A DNA stretch of 22,444 bases from Chara braunii. Lineage: Eukaryota > Streptophyta > Charophyceae > Charales > Characeae. Under the pieces are notes generated by a model. That model made no database searches and was not told the origin of the DNA. It was given only the letters and a program-made list of their open reading frames with translations. The stretch covers positions 1,031,696 to 1,054,139 of the forward strand of contig BFEA01000358.1 of assembly GCA_003427395.1 (NCBI GenBank). Direction: 5' to 3'. The position numbers and the translations under genes are program-made. Below, one piece after another: positions 16,069-22,444 of the stretch (position 1 is its first letter; each line of letters begins with the position of its first letter).

Positions 16069-16745
16069 GGAAAAAGAAAGGAATCCATTATCTTGAAAAC
16101 GATCCATGAGGCCGGGAATCCTCACAAACAACCCGGAATAACACTTAACTGGGACCATTACCCAGTATTGGTATGTGGGCCTTACCCCAACAACACTTGG
16201 CAGAGCCATCAAAAGAGTCTGGTAGCCTTTCGGTTTGCCAGAGACAACCAGAAATAAAGTCCAAAACCTTAAGAAATAGTAAAACCATAAACAAATCCAA
16301 AAAGCGCGCTCTAACCTATTCTCCCTGCTCGGGGTATCGCCCCTTCAAAACTCGGCCTAAGGTCGGCCAGGTGGACCCTTGGTCCTCCTAGACCTGGACA
16401 CTCTCCAACCCTTTCAATCCCTCTTCCTTCCTACTGCGGAATTAATAACCGAGTGCACCTGGTTAGGCCTCCTAAGCCCCAGCCTCTTGCTTCCTCTCTC
16501 TCCTATCCCTACCTCCTACAGCATTTCCCTTTACATTGACGGTTGGCTTCCTCTATCTCTGTCAAAGTTTCCTTTTTATTGTTTCTAAGTTTTTACCTGT
16601 TCCTCCCATCCTATCTATGTCAGGGTCTCTCTACATGTTTTACCGCTAACAGCCATCACTTTAATAGCCACTCTGAAAACTTCAGTGTGTTCTCATCGTT
16701 TACCGTCACCAGTCCGGTTCCGTTTGCCCATGTTCTTGCAAACCA
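16069..16745 (-). other. LINE 3' untranslated region
   Basis: Follows the last stop codon of ORF2 at 16746 and ends at the A tail. It contains no long open frame on the coding strand and no recognisable structural element. Confidence 0.6.
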
Positions 16746-17807
16746 TCACCTGCCTTGATCTCTGTTCTGTACGTTACCTCTCTTTCTCTGCCAGTCTGCC
16801 ATTATTGCGTTCCTGACTTGGCATCTGAAGCTGTTTGTGAGCTCCTTGTCGGTCATGACCTCCTCGTTAAAGACACTTTTGTTGCGTCTTTGCCAAATCA
16901 CTGCGAAGTCGATTGCCCTGATCACCTGGGCTATGTAGCCCCAGCCTTCCCCGATGTGCAAATTATCTGGGATGCCGCCAAGCAGCACCCAGTCTCTGTT
17001 CCATGGCATGGCCTTGTTTGAAATCTGGTCCCATTTCTTTGCCCACCGTTTCCACAGTCGTGCTGAGGCTGGGCAGTCCCACCATAGATGGACTGTCGAC
17101 TCGTACGCCCATTGGCACCGCTTGCATGTCGTATCGACTCTCATGCCCCTTTCTGAAAGCCAGACCGCCGAGGGTGTGGCTAGCATGGATAACAGCCATA
17201 ACGTAGCTGCCAAACGCTGGCTGGGGATCTGTGCAAGCCGTGACCAACATCTCAGGAGCGCGTTGAGCACTTGCTCCGGTTCCGTGTGCAGCACTTTAAC
17301 CCACCGCTCAGTAGCTACTGTTTTGGGGGCTCTGTCATTCTTTTGGATGTTGTATCCCAAATCAACTGTGTATTCCACCCAGAGTTCGTCTTCGCCAGCT
17401 TGGCCTCTCCCTCTCCATGACCATTGTATCGGGTCCGCCTTCAGATTCCTGATTGGGATGCCTCTGTTGTAAAGAGATGCGGACCATTATCCTTTCTCAT
17501 CACCGGTTTCCTTGACTCGGACCTGAGCAAGAACTGTCGGTGGTCTCGTGCTTTCCTCCCCTGCCTCTTGGATTTGAAGGACAGATGAGTGTTGGCCGAG
17601 AAGCTTCTCCCAGCATTCAAACTTGCGGTCCCCATTTGCCTCTATCTGTGCTAGCTTCCAAAATGTCTCACATTCTGGGTCGGCCTTGTCTATATACCAA
17701 GTACCAGGGGGGTATGTTCCCTCCGGACTTAGGCGTGCAGACCAGGCTGGGGGAATTGCCCTGATGATTGCGTCTAGTTTCGCATCGATTGCTCTTACAT
17801 TCCCCAT
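16746..17807 (-). pseudogene. LINE ORF2 C-terminal part with zf-RVT zinc finger
   Basis: One frame runs from 17807 to 16746 with a single TAA at 17489-17487. Reading through it gives continuous plausible protein (TGDEKG, stop, WSASLYNRGIPIRNLKADP, later QWSWRGRG). The distal part carries the zinc-binding motif typical of the C-terminus of plant non-LTR reverse transcriptases (zf-RVT): C-x2-C-x8-H-x4-C in CKRCQWAYESTVHLWWDC, about 17126-17073, followed by the usual SARLWKRW. The upstream part (IDAKLDAIIRAIPPAWSARL) has no reverse-transcriptase motifs. This piece would normally bind template or target nucleic acid behind the polymerase. Without the polymerase, it is a relic. Confidence 0.75.
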
Positions 17808-17850
17808 CCCACTCTTCCAATCTCTTTACCCGTTCCTTTCCCCATACTGC

Positions 17851-18705
17851 TTATGAGATGGGGTGTTCCTTCATCCTCTGTTCCGCGTACTCCACTCTCC
17901 TCTTACATCTCTTCTCTTCTTTGTTCCTTTCTGCCGCTTTGATTTTGGAGAAGACATTCAGAAGATTTGACAGGATTTTCGATCCTATCTCCCACCAGTC
18001 GGCCATAGTACTGAATTGTTCCTTCCTGCAGGACCATCTCTCCCAAGATTTGCGAGTCCAATTCCTCAAGTTCGGGTCTTTTAGATTTTCAGTATTTAAC
18101 AAAAAATAGCCTTTCCCAAATGCCTGCTCCTCGCCAAATTTGAACTCTGCCAGTACTGGTATGTGATCTGAAAGTGATTGGTTGTGATTACTAATCCTGA
18201 TGATCGCCTCCATTCCTACATCGTTTACTAAAAAATAATCCAATCTTCTGCCTCTTCCCTGGTTGGAGTACCACCTGTAACCCCTATCTAGTGGGTGCGT
18301 CAGTCTGAACGGATCGAGGAGATGTAGCTCCGTCATAAAGTCGGTGACTGGAATTATGCCCTTTGCCGCGTCCCTTCCTCCAATTTCTCTGTTCTCATCC
18401 AAGGTCTGATGCCAGTCCCCCACGATGATCAAATTATCCACGTCTGGCATACAGAACAGAAGGTCGTTCATAAAGGTCGCCCAATCCTTCTTTTTGACCG
18501 GAGCATAAACTATAGCGATTGCCCACTCCTCTTGCCCTATACCTAGTTTCAGCCACGCCCATCTTCCCCACAGATCCGCGTAGTGGTCTAATATCTCCAC
18601 TCCCGCGTTCCTGTGGAGCAGGATTGCTACTCCTCCACTCGTCCGTGACGCAATACTTAATCTAACCATTAATCCTAACTCCACCTGCTGGTTAGATGTG
18701 GGACG
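17851..18705 (-). pseudogene. LINE ORF2 AP-endonuclease domain, lacking its N-terminus
   Basis: The frame is open from just after a TAA near 18720 to the stop at 17851. Counting from the GTG at 18684, apurinic-endonuclease-like motifs appear in order: GGVAIL (17-22), VYAPV (59-63), VGDWH (88-92; canonical form GDFN), RRLDYFLVN (146-154) and SDHIPV (172-177). In intact L1 proteins the N-terminal strand with the catalytic Asn and the Glu of the QE motif comes ~60-80 residues before GGVAIL. Neither is present, so the nuclease would be dead. The C-terminus (KHPIS-like stop context, then VWGKERVKRLEEW beyond the TAA) is the usual linker toward reverse transcriptase, after which the sequence jumps to the C-terminal region. 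Confidence 0.75.
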
Positions 18706-19498
18706 AGCTGTGTTCAGATTGTCCGTTTACTCCCTGACTCCCGCCCTCGGGCCACGCTTTCGTGAGAGCATCTTTGACAAACTGGGAGTCTAATCTCTTA
18801 TCCTTGTGAAATCTAATCTTCAGCTTCACCATACAGTCCGCGGGTAACCTAGGGGCTATGGCGATCCTTGCCAACTCTTGCTTCCCACCTTCTGCAAACC
18901 AAGCGAGCGGTACGAGTCTCAAACCCAGTCCCTCCAGGCGAACAAGATCCTCCGGTGTAAACCTAACGTCGATAAGTGGGACAAAGAGTTTGACCTTTTG
19001 CCCTTGAACATCTGTAATTATTCTCGCCATGGGGCAGTCTGGAATAACTCTCATCGGGAAGTCGTCCAGGAATAGCGCCTTCACGACTTGACTTATCGTT
19101 TGGGGTGTGGGCACGTCCGTTATCTGGTGTGACAATATTGTAAGCGGACATGTGGCCGTTTGCCACATGACTGCCCACACCCCGTTCCTAGTGGTCGTGC
19201 AGACCAACGGGACGAGAATCTGTTCTACCTCGGTCCCTTGACCTTTGGCGATGGAGGCGAGTCGTCTATCCCTGGTGGTCTTTCTACCTGGAGTGGCGTT
19301 AGCATTACTTGTTGAAGGCGCATGCGCTGATGAGTCTTCAGATGCCTCCGTTCGGAGCTCCTTGACCGAGCTCATACTCAGTCTTCGCTGCTTCCCATAT
19401 GGGCGAGTTCGGTTTTGTGCCTCCTCCTCTGTCCTTGGAGCCGGTGACAGGCAAACTTGAGCTCCTTTCCACTGGTCTTCCCCCGAGTGATGTCTCAA
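18692..19498 (-). pseudogene. LINE ORF1, distal part (shifted frame)
   Basis: An open frame in a different phase from the proximal ORF1. It overlaps the end of the middle part by 160 bp, so a 1-base indel somewhere in about 19340-19498 has split one original ORF1. It begins with a Ser/Ala/Thr-rich linker (SSVKELRTEASEDSSAHAPS). A folded-looking domain follows from about residue 95 (VEQILVPLVCTTTRNGVWAV onward), with LRLVPLAWFAEGGKQELARI later, which I cannot name. It ends a few bases before the ORF2 endonuclease frame. Confidence 0.65.
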
Positions 19499-20411
19499 AA
19501 TTCTCTCCTCTCTCTCGGCGAGGCGTAGTTATCGGGGTGAAGAACCCTTGTCCTCCATTGTATGTCGTCGGTCCAAACGCTCCTGGTGCTGTTGCTCCGA
19601 TCCCCCCTGGGTTGTTAAGGCCAACTCCTGATGTTTGCCTGTTCACTCCAGATGACACATGGCCCTGGCCTGGCTGAAATTGATGGAAGGCCGAGAAGCC
19701 TGGCATACCAAAACCTCTTCCCGCCATGCCGCTTCCTTGGAAAGGAAGGCCTCCCCCGACCATACCGAATTGTTGGGCTTGCTGCATCCAGTTTGCACAG
19801 AACTGTCCGTTGAGGCCTTGCAGATGTGCGGCATACAGTGCTGCTGCTAGCTGCATCATATTGAACGCTGATGCCTGTTGTTGCAGTGCTCCTGGTGAGA
19901 ACAGTAGGTTTAGTGTTGTCGTTATGCCAGTCGGAACTCCTGCGGGGGAGTTACCACCCGCGTTGCCGTTCTGCGAAGGACGAAGGCCCAAAGGGCCCCT
20001 GTAGGACGACCTTCGCTCTCTTGGTTTCCCCGTTCTAGATTGCGCTGGTTGCTGGTTTGCATTCATCGCCTCGTTGCCTCTTGAGGTATGCTGGCCGCCG
20101 CCTTTTCTGCATTCCGCTTCTACATGAAAAAATTGCTTGCATATCCGACATTTCGGAGTCGATGAGCATGCCAGTTTGACTTCTAGTTCGTCTCCCTTGG
20201 AGGTGATGACCCATAGTTTGTCCTTCATATTCCCTCTTGCCTCTGGATCAACATCAAAGCGCGCGTTAACCAGCGTCGGTCTTGTAGAATCTGTGTCTGG
20301 AGGATGCGCAAGAATGATCTTTCCAATTGCTCGTTCAATCTGAGAGTAGATGAACGACATATCGTCCAGCGGTATTTGGATGGCCATCACCCAGAAAGTT
20401 CGGTCGTCCTC
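19338..20411 (-). pseudogene. LINE ORF1, middle part with CCHC zinc knuckle
   Basis: In frame with the proximal part after the TAG at 20414-20412 (EDDRTFWVMAIQIPLDDM). It carries C-x2-C-x4-H-x4-C in CRICKQFFHVEAEC at about 20150-20109, preceded by a conserved-looking segment with KLWVITSKGDELEVKL. A Gly/Gln/Phe/Met-rich low-complexity tail follows (FQGSGMAGRGFGMPGF). In plant L1 elements ORF1 commonly joins a DUF4283-like region to this knuckle and binds the LINE RNA. Confidence 0.75.
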
Positions 20412-20957
20412 CTATCTTCGTAGCTCCCTAAACTCAGCTTTTGTCATCCATGGCTTAAATTGAACTCTATACTCCACCGATCCTATTGGGATGTCTACGC
20501 CTCCCTCGCTAGTCATAAACTCCGCTACTTCTCTCGTCCTTGCTACGTATGAGAGCGCATTTGGGCCCTTGATTCTTACTCTTCCTCTTCGTGTTTCGGA
20601 TGGAAAGCGTTCACTTCCCAATACCCATCCGTTCTCAAATGCTCGTATCGTATCGTCTTTTACCCTCTTTGATAAGAACCTCGCATTTTCCTTGAAGATG
20701 ACCGAAATCGTCCTCTCCTTGAGCCATTTGACTTTAATTACATCCAATGATGTGTTCAAATTGAATTTAACTTCGCGTCCATGCACCGACATTTCCCCTG
20801 GATCTAGGTCAGTGGGGTACACTCCATCGTTGAAACACATCTCCAGCAGCGACCGTATGCGTTCCTCATCTTCCCAGTAGTCCTGTTGCTCCGGAGGGGC
20901 CGCGGGTGGGGAGCGTGCATTCATCCGATCTCCTCCAGCGTCTTCGGCGTCTTCCAT
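20412..20957 (-). pseudogene. LINE ORF1, N-terminal part ending at a nonsense codon
   Basis: ATG at 20957-20955 (MEDAEDAGGDRMNARSPPAA) is the first Met. However, the same frame is open for another 48 codons to 21101, reading natural-looking protein (VGFLPEGVKKAQARSGK), so the original start may be further upstream. The body (EERIRSLLEMCFNDGVYPTD ... VKWLKERTISVIFKENARFL) resembles the DUF4283-type region of plant LINE ORF1. It stops at TAG 20414-20412 after FRELRR. A single C-to-T change from CAG would explain it, since the same frame continues as ORF1. Confidence 0.7.
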
Positions 20958-21280
20958 GTTGCTGTCGTTCTCTTGGTCTGAGGTCTGTCGTCGGCCTCCA
21001 CGTTCTCTACTGGTCTTCCCCGATCTAGCTTGAGCTTTCTTTACTCCTTCAGGAAGAAAACCAACTCCTGTTGGCGGGAACCAGGGCGGTCGACAGATCT
21101 GCTAGGGCAAGTATCTTGTCACCATAGCTGATTGTACCTGCTTGCAGGTAAAGTGTGGGGATTCCCGAGGCGCTATCTCGTTGGTAGCGTCTCGGGCGAC
21201 CGTGGAGGCCCTATACCGCTGGGGCGGACCTCCGCCCCAAAACCTGGTTTTCCACAGCCTGTGTGGTGAGCCTCTAAGCC

Positions 21281-21473
21281 CTTGAGATATTATCATTGAG
21301 CTGACCGGCCCCAGGCAATTCATTAGTAGTTGGTTTTACTCATATAAAGTTCCATATCATTTGAGCTGACCGGCCCCAGGCAATTCATTGGTAGTTGGTT
21401 CTACTCATCAAGTTCAGAACCAACTACTAATGAATTGCCTGGGGCCGGTCAGCTGAATGATAATATCTCAAGG
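21281..21473. repeat. Fold-back repeat with an internal duplicate arm
   Basis: The left arm 21281-21335 (CTTGAGATATTATCATT, then GACCGGCCCCAGGCAATTCA) is the near-perfect reverse complement of 21418-21472. A third, direct copy of the arm interior (GAGCTGACCGGCCCCAGGCA) lies between them at 21364-21401. No coding capacity. It lies just beyond the 5' region of the LINE. Smaller palindromes (ACCTGCTTGCAGGT at 21136; GGGGCGGACCTCCGCCCC at 21221) lie between. Confidence 0.85.
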
Positions 21474-21540
21474 CCGTCGGTCTCAGGCAATGCATCATCG
21501 AACACCGTCTGTATGTCAACAGTTCAGGGGTGTACCCACT

Positions 21541-21560
21541 GAATTAATTAATTAATTAAT
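21541..21560. repeat. (AATT)n short tandem repeat
   Basis: Five AATT units. From 21561 to 21890 the sequence turns GC-rich without a coding region that I can support. It may be promoter-proximal DNA of the gene starting at 22208, but I see no definite TATA box. Confidence 0.85.
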
Positions 21561-21899
21561 CTTGAGCACTCTCGCGTCCTCCGACGGGTGTCCCGCCGAA
21601 GGACGAACACACACCCCCTTGGTTTGTGCCGCAGCCAGCCACGTGTTCGATGCCGATTGGCGCGCGTATCCATGGCCATGCACATTTCACACACGTGGCC
21701 TGTGGGGGCTTCGTCGTCGATGAGGTGGATCAGGCCCTGATGAATGCCGCTGTGGACGTGTGTACATCACTGCGCGCCGGTGTGCGTGCGACTGTTCCTG
21801 ACGTGGCGCGCGCTTTTGCTGCCACGTGCGCCGGGAGGATAAAGCCAATAGAGACGAAGAGAGCAACTGCTCGGAAAGCAAGAAGATACAGTGTACTGT

Positions 21900-22145
21900 C
21901 GTCGCCGCCGGCGGATCATTCGTCATCCTCATCCTCATCATCCCCGTCCTCATCATCCTCGTCCTCGTCATCATTATTATTCTCATTATCATTACCATTT
22001 TCATCACTACCGTCGAGAGGAAGAGTGTCCGCTGTTCGTGTGGATATTGGATCGGGATCGGGCGAGCGACAGCTGGCACCGAGCTGGCTCATCAGCGCGG
22101 CCCAGCGCTCTTCTTCCCCCCGCTCATCATCATCATCATCGACTA
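21900..22145 (+). repeat. TCATCC/TCATCA-rich simple sequence in the probable 5' leader
   Basis: Tracts of TCATCC and TCATCA lie at about 21926-22010 and 22118-22140. Frames here translate as Ile/Leu or His-Pro runs and are artefacts. Placed upstream of the ATG at 22208, this is probably 5' untranslated or promoter DNA. Confidence 0.6.
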
Positions 22146-22207
22146 ATCATCAATCACTTGCTCTGTCGCTCTGGGCTAATCAATCGATTTGGCAGCGGCG
22201 TGCTTGC

Positions 22208-22336
22208 ATGGCATCGTCACAACAACAGACTACGGGGGGCCCCATGGATCCAAATCGGACGGAGGACGATTCACCAAAGCCTTCACCCAATCCTTCTCAG
22301 TCTTTTGGCGGCTTCGCGTTCGAAGTGTTTGGCAAG
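22208..22336 (+). CDS. First coding exon, acylphosphatase-like (partial)
   Basis: ATG at 22208 in the context CTTGCATGG opens a 43-codon frame. The beginning is a Gln/Pro/Ser/Asp-rich leader (MASSQQQTTGGPMDPNRTED). The end is GGFAFEVFGK at the last base of the AAG codon before GTAATC. In acylphosphatases a first strand of the type (Y/F)EVFG(R/K) is followed directly by VQGVxFR, the phosphate-binding loop with the catalytic Arg. Here the exon stops exactly before that loop, and the genomic continuation (VIQHFL) does not match, so a phase-0 intron is likely. Acylphosphatase hydrolyses the carboxyl-phosphate bond of acyl phosphates in the cytosol. Only ten diagnostic residues are visible, so the call is provisional. 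Confidence 0.45.
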
Positions 22337-22357
22337 GTAATCCAGCATTTCCTTTCG

Positions 22358-22444
<87 letters not shown>
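22337..22444 (+). other. Candidate intron start and (CT)n tract
   Basis: Exon end GGCAAG is followed by GTAATCC (GT donor, weaker than GTAAGT). A pyrimidine-rich stretch follows, becoming (CT)n from about 22361 to the window end. No acceptor is inside the window. Confidence 0.5.

Larger units (their letters stand above)
16049..21101 (-). mobile_element. Degenerate L1-type LINE lacking reverse transcriptase
   Basis: On the minus strand it reads 5'-ORF1 (zinc knuckle), ORF2 endonuclease piece, ORF2 C-terminal zinc region, ~680-bp 3' UTR, then a 20-nt A tail (plus-strand T 16068-16049). The reverse-transcriptase core is absent. The 5' limit is uncertain: the ORF1 frame is open to 21101, and the fold-back repeat begins at 21281. 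No TSD was identified. Part of the T run may belong to the B unit, whose consensus is also T-rich there. Confidence 0.8.

Noticed and set aside
16755-17472. Plus-strand frames opposite the LINE ORF2 tail, up to 172 codons
   Set aside because: Antisense shadows of the minus-strand frame, which carries the zf-RVT motif.
21826-22146. Open frame with a long Ile/Leu/Val run that could pass as a membrane segment
   Set aside because: The hydrophobic run is produced by TCATCC/ATTATT simple repeats in the leader; the ATG at 22208 in another context is more convincing.

Overview
The window is repeat-rich nuclear DNA from a eukaryote, most probably of the green plant lineage. The evidence is AT-rich intergenic sequence, many microsatellites, a plant-type L1 LINE (zinc-knuckle ORF1, AP-endonuclease, zf-RVT tail), U6 snRNA retrocopies, and a first exon with a 5' splice site. 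The style of the zinc-knuckle/GIY-YIG element reminds me of a charophyte alga such as Chara. That is recognition without a search, so treat it as low confidence. No prokaryotic gene layout, CRISPR array or rRNA is visible.

Layout. 1-2200: microsatellites and pentamer/tetramer satellites, with small inverted repeats. 2205-4890: three-copy direct repeats, one interrupted by a polyadenylated U6 snRNA retrocopy with target-site duplication (TSD); three copies of a palindromic MITE-like element; minisatellite DNA holding a second, diverged U6-like copy. 4890-6800: more minisatellite, a CGAACG/GTTCGC-rich block around a (TA)n tract, and one copy of a dispersed repeat, ending at a single N. 6877-9687: a 2.8-kb mobile element on the minus strand. 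It has ~390-bp direct terminal repeats and encodes a zinc-knuckle/coiled-coil protein followed, after one in-frame TGA, by a GIY-YIG-like nuclease segment. It has no reverse transcriptase, no visible tRNA primer site and no polypurine tract. 9688-11758 and 14394-16048: nested copies of a ~765-bp non-autonomous element with CAGGG/TAGGG ends (hAT-like). 13237-14220: a reading frame with a ubiquitin-protease-C-terminus-like stretch and a C3HC4 RING-like cysteine cluster. 16049-21101: a degenerate L1-type LINE on the minus strand that has lost its whole reverse-transcriptase core. 21281-21473: a fold-back repeat. 22208-22336: the first coding exon of what looks like an acylphosphatase-type gene, followed by an intron that opens into (CT)n.

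How the parts relate. Almost everything is mobile-element debris in layers. The zinc-knuckle/GIY-YIG element sits inside a hAT-like element, and another hAT-like copy carries a smaller 267-bp element. The LINE abuts a further hAT-like copy. None of these elements encodes all that it would need to move, so all must have depended on enzymes supplied elsewhere. Only the RING-like frame and the 3'-most exon look like possible host genes.
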